From UBA6059 sp965227155 (GTDB lineage: Bacteria; Bacteroidota; Bacteroidia; Cytophagales; Cyclobacteriaceae), in the NCBI GenBank assembly GCA_965227155.1, contig OZ245731.1, positions 5,022,001 to 5,086,000 of the forward strand: a stretch of DNA of 64,000 nucleotides. Reading direction: 5' to 3'. The notes under the pieces were generated by a model that was not told where the DNA came from, made no database searches, and was given only the letters and a program-made list of their open reading frames with translations. Shown here in pieces: positions 15,501-24,604 of the stretch. Numbering within the stretch: the stretch's first letter is position 1; the number at the start of each line of letters is the position of its first letter. The translations under genes and the position numbers were made by a program.

Positions 15501-17255
15501 TTATTGCATGTGTAATTCATAGGGCATTCTAGCCTGAATGCCTTTATACTGATTTAAATTCTTTACTTTTTGAATGTAAGGAGCCAGTTCACCGAAGTTA
15601 GCCTCCAATAATCTGAGGCTTATCTGCTCCTGAGATTTCTTCAATACCTGGTCTAAAAATGTTTCTTTAGGGGGGTAATAACTCACCTTGTAATCATCAG
15701 AAATATCGGCAACAGCAGCAGCGATATCAACGGCATCCTGAAAGCTGCCAAGGGCATCGACCAACCCGTTTGCCAGTGCTTGTTCTCCGGTCCACACTCT
15801 ACCACCCGCAACAGCTTTTAAATCTTCAAGGCTCATATCCCGTCCGGCTGCTGCCTTGGTTACGAAAGTGTCATAACCCTTTTCTACACCCATCTGTATA
15901 ATGCTTTTTTCATATGCAGATAATGGTCTTGTTACGGTAAATAAATCTGAAAACTCTCCGGTGTTTACAACCTCATTGGTTATGCCCAGCTTGTCCTCGA
16001 GAAACTCTTCCATATTGAAAAGCATCCCAAAAATCCCAATAGATCCGGTAATGGTATTGGGCTGGGCTATGATTGTATCGCAAGGCATAGAGATGAAGTA
16101 GCCTCCTGATGCCGCAAGATCTGACATGGAAGCTATGATCGGTTTTTTACCTTTGGTAAGCATTATTTCTCTCCAGATAATGTCGGAAGCTGTGAGCCCT
16201 CCACCTGGGGAATTGACTCTAAGCACTATGGCTTTTACCCTGTCATTCTCTCTAGCTTTTTTAATCTCACGTGCAAACTTCTCAGCACCAATATTATCTG
16301 GAGTGCCATTGCCCATCACGATATCACCAGAAGCTACGATAACAGCAACCCTATTCGAGCTGTATTGGGCAGATTCCATTTCAGCATACTTTTCATACTT
16401 CTTGTAAGACACAAATTTTATTTTGTCGTCCTCTCCTATTTCGAGTTGATCTCTAATCAAATCTTTAACCTCATCTTCATATGAAAGCTTATCTACCAAA
16501 CCGTAAGTCACAGCATCTTTGGGCAATCGTACCAGCATGCTATCGGAAACTTTCATCAACTGATCAATATCAATGTTCCTTGATTCTGCCACCTGCTGCA
16601 CATAATAATCGTATACAGAATTGATGAAAGATGAAATTTGCATTTCATTTTCTTCGCTAAGGTCCTTCCTGATGAAAGGTTCCACGGCACTCTTGAATTC
16701 CCCTACTCGGAAGATTTGAGGTTCAATGCCAAGCTTATCAAAAGTTCCTTTAAAAAAGCTAATACCAGCACTAAAGCCGTTGAACTCAACACTTCCCTCA
16801 GGATTTAGAAAAACACTATCCGCTGCTGACGCCAAGTAGTAGTCTGCTTCACTCATAAACTCTCCATAGCTGTAAACGAACTTGCCTGAAGACTTGAAAT
16901 CAATGATGGCATCTCTCATTTCTTGCAGGCTGGCATTGCCTCCTGCAATAAAACCATGCTCCATATAGATTCCTTTGATTTTTGTGTCCTCTTTGGCAAA
17001 GGCAATGGCCTCCAAAAAGCTTAACAAGCCAAGAGGTTGAGGACCATCTTGCGGCAAGATTTCCTGAAAAGGATCTTCTGCAACACGCTCGGCAACTACC
17101 CCATTCAAATTAAGGTAAAGAACCGAGTTGTCACTCACTGAAGGTGCCTCTGAAGATGATGCAACACCTGCAGCACCTATAAACATTAAAACGATAATGG
17201 CCAGGAATATAAATAAGCCTATAATAGTGGCTAAAACAGCTCTAATAAATGACAT
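15501..17255 (-). CDS. sppA: signal peptide peptidase SppA, 67K type
   Basis: 584 residues. One N-terminal membrane anchor (~5-32) is followed by two tandem S49 peptidase domains as in the long E. coli-type SppA. The first half provides the general-base lysine region (SGKFVYSYGEFMSEADYYLASAAD). The second half provides the nucleophilic serine in SDLAASGGYFISM, followed by ITGSIGIFG. SppA is membrane-bound, faces the periplasm and degrades leftover signal peptides. It lies directly upstream of bioB on the same strand and is divergent from folK. Confidence 0.93.
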   Translation of the reverse strand: MSFIRAVLATIIGLFIFLAIIVLMFIGAAGVASSSEAPSVSDNSVLYLNLNGVVAERVAEDPFQEILPQDGPQPLGLLSFLEAIAFAKEDTKIKGIYMEHGFIAGGNASLQEMRDAIIDFKSSGKFVYSYGEFMSEADYYLASAADSVFLNPEGSVEFNGFSAGISFFKGTFDKLGIEPQIFRVGEFKSAVEPFIRKDLSEENEMQISSFINSVYDYYVQQVAESRNIDIDQLMKVSDSMLVRLPKDAVTYGLVDKLSYEDEVKDLIRDQLEIGEDDKIKFVSYKKYEKYAEMESAQYSSNRVAVIVASGDIVMGNGTPDNIGAEKFAREIKKARENDRVKAIVLRVNSPGGGLTASDIIWREIMLTKGKKPIIASMSDLAASGGYFISMPCDTIIAQPNTITGSIGIFGMLFNMEEFLEDKLGITNEVVNTGEFSDLFTVTRPLSAYEKSIIQMGVEKGYDTFVTKAAAGRDMSLEDLKAVAGGRVWTGEQALANGLVDALGSFQDAVDIAAAVADISDDYKVSYYPPKETFLDQVLKKSQEQISLRLLEANFGELAPYIQKVKNLNQYKGIQARMPYELHMQ

Positions 17256-17330
17256 ATGAAAATAATGTTGAATAACAAAGCTATAAAGATTAGCTAAAAG
17301 GTGGATTCGTTTTTCTTATAATTGGAAAAA

Positions 17331-17338
17331 TACATTTG
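17331..17338 (+). promoter_or_regulatory. Bacteroidota -7 box of folK (TACATTTG)
   Basis: TACATTTG is an exact TAnnTTTG match 18 bases before the ATG at 17357. The in-frame TTG at 17336 lies inside this box, so it is unlikely to be the start codon. Confidence 0.5.
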
Positions 17339-17356
17339 CAGGATCATCATATAAAC

Positions 17357-17872
17357 ATGCAAGCACATAAAAAACTGAAATCGATAAATGCATTCTTGCT
17401 ACTGGGAACAAACCTGGGAGACAGAGCTCTCAATCTATCGTTGGTGAAAAAGAACATAATGGATAAATCGATCGGTAATATTATTAACCAATCATCTGTG
17501 TATGAAACTGCCGCCTGGGGTATTAAGGATCAGCCTTCATTTTACAATCAAACAATTGAAATAAACACTGATTTGGATCCACTGGAATTGTTAAGGGCTT
17601 GTTTGTCAATTGAGAACGAAATTGGAAGAAAACGCATCCAAAAATGGGGCCCACGGTTAATTGATATTGATATACTATACTATGGTGACCTTTGTATGGA
17701 CACCAAAGAATTGCATATTCCACATCCTGAAATTCAAAACAGAAGGTTTACATTAGTGCCTTTGGCTGAGGTAGCGCCTGATTTTATTCACCCAAAATTT
17801 AAAAAATCCAATATGGACCTTTTGCTGGAATGTAAGGATAACCTTCAGGCCAATATAGTTGACGTTAAATAG
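17357..17872 (+). CDS. folK: 2-amino-4-hydroxy-6-hydroxymethyldihydropteridine pyrophosphokinase
   Basis: 171 residues from the ATG at 17357. HPPK transfers pyrophosphate from ATP to the pterin in folate synthesis. Family motifs seen: AFLLLGTNLGDR near the N terminus, SSVYETAAWGIKDQPSFYNQ, IENEIGRKRIQKWGPRLIDIDILYYG (the signature around the metal-binding aspartates), and LHIPHPEIQNRRFTLVPLAEVAPDFIHP. The frame could also be read from a TTG at 17336, but that lies in a promoter-like box. TauE/SafE follows after 6 bases. No folP or folB is nearby. Confidence 0.93.
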   Translation: MQAHKKLKSINAFLLLGTNLGDRALNLSLVKKNIMDKSIGNIINQSSVYETAAWGIKDQPSFYNQTIEINTDLDPLELLRACLSIENEIGRKRIQKWGPRLIDIDILYYGDLCMDTKELHIPHPEIQNRRFTLVPLAEVAPDFIHPKFKKSNMDLLLECKDNLQANIVDVK

Positions 17873-17878
17873 TTTTAA

Positions 17879-18637
17879 ATGGAAATTGATATTGAGTTAA
17901 TTGACATCTTGATAATTCTTGGAGCAGGCCTGTTTGCCGGATTTCTCAATACAGTTGCCGGTGGTGGATCTCTGCTTACTGTACCCATTCTTATTTTTAT
18001 GGGGTTGAGTCCGAATATTGCCAATGCTACCAATCGAGTAGCTATTTTTTCGCAAAATATCTTTTCTGTCGCCGGCTTCAGAAGCAAAGGCGTATCTGTA
18101 TTTCCCTATGCTTTTTGGCTATCGCTGACCGCTTTGTTTGGAGCTATACTCGGTGCTCAAATCGCCGTAGATATAGATGGTGCTGTATTTAATAGAATTC
18201 TGGCAGTAGTCATGTTGTTAGTACTTTTTCTAACCATATTCAGACCAGGCTATTCCGCTGAGGCTATAGAACGGCTCACCCGTAAACACCAGGTCCTTGG
18301 GGCAATTGTATTCTTTTTTATCGGCATTTATGGAGGTTTTATACAGGCAGGTGTTGGATTTTTAATTATAACTGCCATTACATCAATCAATGGGCTATCA
18401 CTTGCCAAAACCAACAGTATCAAGGTTTTTGTGATTTTGGTGTACACTTTCGCTGCCCTTGCTGTTTTTATCTATGAGGACCAGGTTTATTGGACTATTG
18501 GTATTACACTGGCAATAGGCAACTCTGTAGGAGGCTGGATTGCAAGCAGGTGGTCTGCTGATAAAGGTGACAAATGGATTAGGATAATTTTGATAGTTGC
18601 AGTGTCTGCTATGGCGATTAAACTGTGGTTCTTTTAG
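17879..18637 (+). CDS. TauE/SafE family sulfite/organic anion exporter-like membrane protein
   Basis: 252 residues with seven to eight hydrophobic segments. The first half carries the family hallmark GAGLFAGFLNTVAGGGSLLTVP, repeated in degenerate form in the second half (GIYGGFIQAGVGFLIITAI). TauE/SafE proteins move sulfite, sulfoacetate or related anions across the inner membrane; the substrate here cannot be told. It is short-spaced between folK and the class V aminotransferase, which starts 1 base after its stop, suggesting an operon of unrelated functions. Confidence 0.87.
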   Translation: MEIDIELIDILIILGAGLFAGFLNTVAGGGSLLTVPILIFMGLSPNIANATNRVAIFSQNIFSVAGFRSKGVSVFPYAFWLSLTALFGAILGAQIAVDIDGAVFNRILAVVMLLVLFLTIFRPGYSAEAIERLTRKHQVLGAIVFFFIGIYGGFIQAGVGFLIITAITSINGLSLAKTNSIKVFVILVYTFAALAVFIYEDQVYWTIGITLAIGNSVGGWIASRWSADKGDKWIRIILIVAVSAMAIKLWFF

Positions 18638-18638
18638 G

Positions 18639-19736
18639 ATGGATTGGAAAGCAATAAGGAAAAATTACCCACTACTGGAAAAGGTTACTTATCTGAATAC
18701 GGCCAGCTCTGGGCCATTATCAACAAATACCGCTGATGCTTTAAAAGCATTTGCCCAAGATATGCTTACCCATGGTTCCCTTAACAGAAGTCAATGGTTA
18801 GAAAAAATAGATGATGCCAGGGGGTTATCGGCGAAACTGCTTTCAGCCCAACCTACAGAAATCGGCTTCATGAGTGATGTATCTACAGCTATGAACCTGG
18901 TTGCGGCTAGCATTACTTCACGTAAAAGAATAATTTTAATAGAAGATGATTTTCCATCTACAGCCCTACCCTGGGTCTCATATGGATATGAGATAATATG
19001 GATAGAGAGGAATAAAGATCAGTCAATCAATTATGAAGCAATAGAACAGTCACTTGCAGAAGGCGCTGATATGCTTGCCATAAGCTGGATTCATTACAAT
19101 TCTGGTATTGAAACAAACCTGACCTTACTGGGTGAAAGATGTAAGCATTATGGTGTAATGTTTATTGTGGATGGCACGCAAGGTTTGGGTGCTGCAGAGC
19201 TTGATGTTAAGTCAAGTCATATTTCAATTTTCATGGCCAGTACATTTAAATGGCTTAATGCAGGCTATGGAAGCTGCTTCTTCTATATCGATGAAGATTG
19301 CCACCAGAAACTATCTTATGGTCCTCTGGGATGGAATAGCCTTACTGATTTTGATACCCAATTAATCAACCAGGAAGCAAGAAAAAAGGGTGCTTTGAGG
19401 TGGGAATCAGGACACTGGAACTATATGAATCTGTCTGGTTTGGCCTCTGCTTTAGCAGAAATAGATTTCATAGGTGTGCGCAAGATTGAAACAAGAGTGG
19501 GCGATTTAAAATCTAAGCTTCTCGAATTACTGAACGAAGCAGGCGTTGAAGTACTTACTCCAGACCCAAAATCCCATCGAGGAGGAATTCTAACTATTCG
19601 AGGAAATAAGGAGCTTTTTCAAAAACTTCAAGCCCAACAGGTAATCACAACATTCAGAAAAGACTACCTTCGCATATCCTTTCATTATTATAATGATGAA
19701 AGCGATTTTGATACCTTATTAGGATCGCTAGAATAA
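18639..19736 (+). CDS. class V aminotransferase-fold PLP-dependent enzyme
   Basis: 365 residues from the ATG at 18639 (MDWKAIRKNYPLLEKV). It has the cysteine-desulfurase/isopenicillin N epimerase-like fold: YLNTASSGPLS at the N terminus, GFMSDVSTAMNLVA, the PLP-aspartate in FIVDGTQGLGA, and the Schiff-base lysine in ASTFKWLNAGYG. The conserved active-site cysteine loop of true cysteine desulfurases is not evident, so an aminotransferase, epimerase or kynureninase-like reaction is more likely. Substrate unknown. It is the first plus-strand gene before the glycan-export genes, 22 bases ahead of the flippase, and may belong to that operon. Confidence 0.85.
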   Translation: MDWKAIRKNYPLLEKVTYLNTASSGPLSTNTADALKAFAQDMLTHGSLNRSQWLEKIDDARGLSAKLLSAQPTEIGFMSDVSTAMNLVAASITSRKRIILIEDDFPSTALPWVSYGYEIIWIERNKDQSINYEAIEQSLAEGADMLAISWIHYNSGIETNLTLLGERCKHYGVMFIVDGTQGLGAAELDVKSSHISIFMASTFKWLNAGYGSCFFYIDEDCHQKLSYGPLGWNSLTDFDTQLINQEARKKGALRWESGHWNYMNLSGLASALAEIDFIGVRKIETRVGDLKSKLLELLNEAGVEVLTPDPKSHRGGILTIRGNKELFQKLQAQQVITTFRKDYLRISFHYYNDESDFDTLLGSLE

Positions 19737-19758
19737 TTTCTTACCCGGTTCAATTTGC

Positions 19759-21258
19759 ATGGGAATAGTACTGCGCCAAAGTTTTTTTTCTTCCATTAGT
19801 GCTTACATAGGCGTAGGAATTGGGTACATCAATGCTGTCATTTTGATGCCTCTGTTTATGAGTCCAAGTGAGATCGGGCTCATGCGAGCAGTGATGAGTA
19901 TAGCATTGCTGCTGGTTACATTCAGCATGTTTGGAATGGGTGGCATTGTGATACGTTATTTTCCACTCCGAGGAAGTGACTCAAAAGCACTGAATCAGCT
20001 TTTTACCTTAGGTCTGACAACCATATTTGTCTCTTTTTTGATAGTTGCTGCGTCACTCTATCTAGGAAAAGATTTCTTCTTTGATTTTTTTGCAGATAAC
20101 GCACCTGAAGTAAATCAGTTTTTAGGGCTCATAATGTTGCTTATCCTTCAAATGACGGTTTTTACCTTTTTTGAAGCGATAGCACGATCACAAAAGGATA
20201 TCATATTACCCAATATCGTTAGGGACCTGGGTTATAAAATATTACACGCGCTTATAATTCTATTGTACGGCTTTAATTGGGTTACCTTCAAAGGGTATTT
20301 GTATGCGCATGCTGTCAGCTATTTATTGCTCATTATCATACTGGGTATCCCAGTGATCTATAATTACTCTTTAAAACTAAATTTTTCGATATTCAAAGAT
20401 ACGCAGGGCATAAAATCGATGTATCAATACGGCCTTATTAGCATACTTTCAGGACTGGGCATGACCATTATTATTCAAATAGACCAAATCATGATCACAA
20501 AGTATTTGGGCTTGTCTGAAAATGGAATATATACGATAGCGATCTTTATGGCTACTGTTATTGAATTACCAAGGAAATACATATCACAAATATCCAGTCC
20601 AATTATTTCCGAATCATTCGCTAAAGAAGATTATGAGGCCATTCATGATCACTATAAGAAAGCTTCAATCAATCAACTTATTCTGGGCCTTTTCATTTAT
20701 CTGTTAATCCTTACCAATCTTGAATCCATATACCAGCTTATGCCTAATGGTGAGGCCTATGAAAATGGCTGGTGGGTGTTTTTTGTAATAGGCCTTGTGA
20801 AAATCATAGATATGGGATTTAGTCTGAATGGGGAAATAATCGGATATTCTCGCTATTACCGTTTTAATTTGTATGCCATAATTATACTCAGCGTACTAGC
20901 CATTATCAACAATATTTTATTGATACCTCTTTATGGTATAGTTGGTGCTGGTTTGGCGACACTTTTTTCTTATTTGATTTTTAACATTGCGAAATACATT
21001 TTCCTAAATATCAAATTCGGTTATCATGCTTTTTCTGTAAAAACAGCACTATTGCTGTTAATTTCAGGCATAGCAGCAACTATTTGCTTTGTATTACCAA
21101 ATACAGGGCACATTCTTATGGATGTATTCATTCGATCTATAATATTTGTATCCATATTTTCTATATCTACATACTGGCTCAATATATCAGAGCTTTTTAA
21201 TGAAACTTTTGACCAGGTGAAAAATAGAATCCTGCAACTTCTTACTTCAAGATCATGA
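19759..21258 (+). CDS. polysaccharide flippase (Wzx/MATE-type, MVF superfamily)
   Basis: 499 residues with about 14 hydrophobic segments. The N-terminal block (SFFSSISAYIGVGIGYINAVILMPLFMSPSEIGLMRA) and the central IIIQIDQIMITKYLGLSENGIYTIA are typical of the PST/oligosaccharide flippase family. Expected role: moving lipid-linked glycan units across the inner membrane. It is followed by YfhO with an ATGA overlap, so the two are translationally coupled. Together with the nonulosonate genes downstream it marks a surface-glycan locus. Confidence 0.87.
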   Translation: MGIVLRQSFFSSISAYIGVGIGYINAVILMPLFMSPSEIGLMRAVMSIALLLVTFSMFGMGGIVIRYFPLRGSDSKALNQLFTLGLTTIFVSFLIVAASLYLGKDFFFDFFADNAPEVNQFLGLIMLLILQMTVFTFFEAIARSQKDIILPNIVRDLGYKILHALIILLYGFNWVTFKGYLYAHAVSYLLLIIILGIPVIYNYSLKLNFSIFKDTQGIKSMYQYGLISILSGLGMTIIIQIDQIMITKYLGLSENGIYTIAIFMATVIELPRKYISQISSPIISESFAKEDYEAIHDHYKKASINQLILGLFIYLLILTNLESIYQLMPNGEAYENGWWVFFVIGLVKIIDMGFSLNGEIIGYSRYYRFNLYAIIILSVLAIINNILLIPLYGIVGAGLATLFSYLIFNIAKYIFLNIKFGYHAFSVKTALLLLISGIAATICFVLPNTGHILMDVFIRSIIFVSIFSISTYWLNISELFNETFDQVKNRILQLLTSRS

Positions 21259-23717
21259 ATTTCAAAACTCTTCTAAGATCCGCAGCTCCTCATGCAATTT
21301 CCCTTATTGGGGGTTTGTTTCTTGTAATATTATTTTTCTCCCCCATATTCTTTGAGAACAAAACACTCGATCAAAATGATGTAAAACAAGGTGTGGGCTC
21401 AGGTATTGAAGTTCAGGACTTTAGAGCAGAAACAGGTGAAGAAGCACTTTGGACCAACAGTATGTTTAGCGGGATGCCCGCTTATCTCATAGGTATCATT
21501 TACTCCGGTGAGCTGGTCAAGTATGCACATAGGATCATTTCCTTGAATTTACCTTCCTCGGCACAAGTTATATTTCTGGCCTTTCTGTCTTTTTACATTT
21601 TACTGTTAACTTTTAAAGTACGTCCGCTTTTTGCATTTATTGGAGCTATTGCTTTTGCCTTCAATACCTTCAATCTAATAAGTGTAGAAGCAGGCCATAT
21701 ATGGAAAGTTAGGGCTATCGCTTACATGCCATTAGTGGTGGCCGGGGTAAACCTTATCTTTAGTAAAAACAAAGAATGGCTTGGCCTTGGGTTGTTGAGT
21801 TTGGCTGTGGCACTTGAGATTCATGCCAATCATCTTCAGATCACCTATTACCTATTATTATTTTTAATTATCTATGGTGTCATTCAGTTGAAAGTGGCAA
21901 TCAAGGAGAACCAATTTCCATCCTTTTTGAGAAAAGTGGCTTTCTTGCTTGTTGCTGGTATAGTGGGTGTTGGAGCAAACTCAGCAAGAATCTGGACTAC
22001 ACTGGAATATAGTAAATATTCAACCAGAGGCACTACAGAACTAACTGCAGAGGTCACGGGCGAATCAAAAACCTCAGGGCTAGATCGTGATTATGTTTTC
22101 AATTGGAGTTATGGTGTGTTGGAATCTCTCACGCTGGTAGTGCCAAATTTTTCAGGTGGTGCCAGTACAATGGCACTTGACGAATCGTCGAATCTGGGGC
22201 AGGCATTGTTGAGTAGAGGCATAAGAGGAAAGCAATTGCAAGACCAACTGGCCAATGTGCCCACCTATTGGGGTGATCAACCCATTGTAGCAGGTCCATC
22301 CTATGCCGGTGCTATTATGTTTTTTCTTTTTGTACTCGGGCTTTTCGTGCTGGACAAAAAGACTAAATATTGGCTTGTTGCAGCCACCGTTTTGGGGCTA
22401 TTGCTAGCCTGGGGCAAGAATTTTGAAAGCTTCAACTATTTGATGTATGACTATTTCCCTGGTTACAACAAGTTTAGGTCTGTATCCATGGCCATGGTAA
22501 TCCTTTTACTTGCAGTACCGCTACAAGGTGTTTTAGCCCTCGAAAAGTGGTTTCTTAATACAACAAAAAGCAAACAAAAGGATTTGCTGCTGGCAGCTGG
22601 TATTGTGGCAGGCATTTGCTTATTTCTTTACTTATTATCATTTATGTTGGGATTTAGAGGGGCAGTCGACGCTCAATTATCTCAGTTACCAACCTGGTAT
22701 GTGGATGCTATTAAGGCTGATAGACAATCCATGCTATCTGGTGATGCCTTTCGCTCTTTAGTACTAGTGATAATTACGATAGGGGCTATATATGCTTATT
22801 CTATTGGGAAATTAAAATATGCCATAGTCGGTGGCATACTTGTAATACTTACCATTTTCGACTTTTTGATGGTTGGCGGCAGATTCATTGATGATTCGAA
22901 TTATATGCGCAAATCAAGGAGTCAGCTAATTGACATGACTCCAGCGGATCAGGAAATCAAAAGGCTTGCTGGTGACTCACATTATCGGGTGCTAAACTTG
23001 CAAAACCCTTTCAATGAGGCTTTTACGTCGGCATTTCACAGCTCGATTGGGGGATACCATGGTGCTAAAATGAAGCGATACCAGGAATTGATCACCTATG
23101 GGATAAGCAATGAAATGAATGCTCTGATCGAAAGTCTCAGGGCGCGTAATCCAAATTTTGATGATCAGTATATATTGAATATGCTAAACACTAAATTTAT
23201 AAAGTACGGACCTGCAAAAGAAAACATTATGCCTAACCCTGCAGCTTTTGGTAATGCCTGGTTGGTCAATAATGTAGAAAAAGTAGATTCAGCGGATGAT
23301 GAAATTTTGACACTGCAGGAACTAAGAGCCAGGAATACAGCCGTTATCAATGTTTCTAAGTTTGATGATATCCAAGACCAGTATCAAGGTAAAGGAAGCA
23401 TTCAACTTTTAGATTACAAGCCCAATAAGTTGGTTTATCAGGCAAATTTAGATGAGCAAGGTCTGGCCTGTTTTTCAGAAATCTACTATCCGGTAGGCTG
23501 GACTGCTACTATTGATGGCAATGAAGCTGAGGTTATTCAGGCCAATTATGTGCTTAGAGCATTAGAAATACCTGCGGGCAATCATGAGATCATTTTCGAG
23601 TTTAAGCCAGACTCTTATTATATCGGCAACAAGCTAAATTATGTCTTTTCAATATTGATGTTTGGTTTGTTTGGGTTTGGAGTATTTATTCAGATTAAAA
23701 AGACCGAGAAAACATGA
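21255..23717 (+). CDS. YfhO family membrane protein
   Basis: 820 residues. It has a multi-span hydrophobic N-terminal two thirds (segments from ~17 to ~540) with the family's SGMPAYLIG and FNLISVEAGHIWKVRAIAYMPLV stretches, then a soluble C-terminal domain (ALEIPAGNHEIIFEFKPDSYYIG) and a final membrane span. YfhO proteins are GT-C-like membrane proteins implicated in glycosylation of cell-wall or surface polymers; in Bacteroidota the substrate is unknown. ATGA overlaps with both neighbours show tight coupling with the flippase and the GT2 gene. Confidence 0.87.
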   Translation: MNFKTLLRSAAPHAISLIGGLFLVILFFSPIFFENKTLDQNDVKQGVGSGIEVQDFRAETGEEALWTNSMFSGMPAYLIGIIYSGELVKYAHRIISLNLPSSAQVIFLAFLSFYILLLTFKVRPLFAFIGAIAFAFNTFNLISVEAGHIWKVRAIAYMPLVVAGVNLIFSKNKEWLGLGLLSLAVALEIHANHLQITYYLLLFLIIYGVIQLKVAIKENQFPSFLRKVAFLLVAGIVGVGANSARIWTTLEYSKYSTRGTTELTAEVTGESKTSGLDRDYVFNWSYGVLESLTLVVPNFSGGASTMALDESSNLGQALLSRGIRGKQLQDQLANVPTYWGDQPIVAGPSYAGAIMFFLFVLGLFVLDKKTKYWLVAATVLGLLLAWGKNFESFNYLMYDYFPGYNKFRSVSMAMVILLLAVPLQGVLALEKWFLNTTKSKQKDLLLAAGIVAGICLFLYLLSFMLGFRGAVDAQLSQLPTWYVDAIKADRQSMLSGDAFRSLVLVIITIGAIYAYSIGKLKYAIVGGILVILTIFDFLMVGGRFIDDSNYMRKSRSQLIDMTPADQEIKRLAGDSHYRVLNLQNPFNEAFTSAFHSSIGGYHGAKMKRYQELITYGISNEMNALIESLRARNPNFDDQYILNMLNTKFIKYGPAKENIMPNPAAFGNAWLVNNVEKVDSADDEILTLQELRARNTAVINVSKFDDIQDQYQGKGSIQLLDYKPNKLVYQANLDEQGLACFSEIYYPVGWTATIDGNEAEVIQANYVLRALEIPAGNHEIIFEFKPDSYYIGNKLNYVFSILMFGLFGFGVFIQIKKTEKT

Positions 23718-24604
23718 TCTCTGTTATAGTCTGCACCTACAACAGGGCCAAATATTTGAAAACATGTCTAGAGCATCTGGCAAACCAAAAATCACCAGCA
23801 GATCGGTATGAGATAGTAATCATCAATAATAATAGTCCGGATAATTCAGATGCTATTATAGTAGAATTCATAAATTCACATCAAAACCTCAATATCGTCT
23901 ATCATATAGAATACAACCAAGGACATACTTATGCTCGGAATGCCGGAATTACAAAAAGTAGTGGTGAAATTCTTTCTTTTATAGACGATGATGCATTTCC
24001 TGACCCCAACTTTATACATGAAATAGAAATTGCATTTAAAGATCCCAAAGTGATGGCCATTGGTGGGAAAATTAAGCCAGTGTATGAAACTGGTAAAAAA
24101 CCAGTTTGGATGTCAAAATATTTATTGCCCCTCGTTTCGGCATTAGATATGGGAAATGACATCAAGCCATTTAAAGGGACAAAACATCCAATAGGTGCAA
24201 ATATGGCATTTAAAAGGGCTGTTTTTCAAAAAATTGGAAACTTTGATGTGAATTTAGGCAGAAGAGGAATAGATGGCCTAGAAGGTGGAGATGAAAAAGA
24301 TCTGTTTTTTAAATTGAAAGAATACAATATGCTTATCCAATATCATCCAAAGGTATTTGTAGAGCACATTATTGGAAAGAATAGAACTACAGAAAATTAT
24401 GTAAAAGGATTGGCCGTAGGAGTTGGTTCAAGTGAGAAAAAAAGACTAAAAGGTGGTAAGTTGTTGCTCAAATGGGGCGATGAAATGATAAAGCTTGGGG
24501 GATCTATGATACTCTTTGTATTATATGCTATAAGATTAAGGTTTTCAGCAGCATTAATGCTAATAAAGTTTAGGTTTTGGGTTATTAAGGGATTATTGAT
24601 ATGA
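23714..24604 (+). CDS. family 2 glycosyltransferase
   Basis: 296 residues. GT-A fold starting at once with ISVIVCTYNRAKYL, then EIVIINNNSPDNS, ARNAGITKSSGEILSFIDDDAFPDPNF (nucleotide-sugar/metal DxD-like region) and GGDEKDLFFKLKE. A hydrophobic C-terminal stretch (~262-296) probably associates with the membrane. It adds a sugar to the glycan made by this locus; donor and acceptor are unknown. The start overlaps the YfhO stop (ATGA) and its stop overlaps the next gene likewise. Confidence 0.88.
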   Translation: MISVIVCTYNRAKYLKTCLEHLANQKSPADRYEIVIINNNSPDNSDAIIVEFINSHQNLNIVYHIEYNQGHTYARNAGITKSSGEILSFIDDDAFPDPNFIHEIEIAFKDPKVMAIGGKIKPVYETGKKPVWMSKYLLPLVSALDMGNDIKPFKGTKHPIGANMAFKRAVFQKIGNFDVNLGRRGIDGLEGGDEKDLFFKLKEYNMLIQYHPKVFVEHIIGKNRTTENYVKGLAVGVGSSEKKRLKGGKLLLKWGDEMIKLGGSMILFVLYAIRLRFSAALMLIKFRFWVIKGLLI

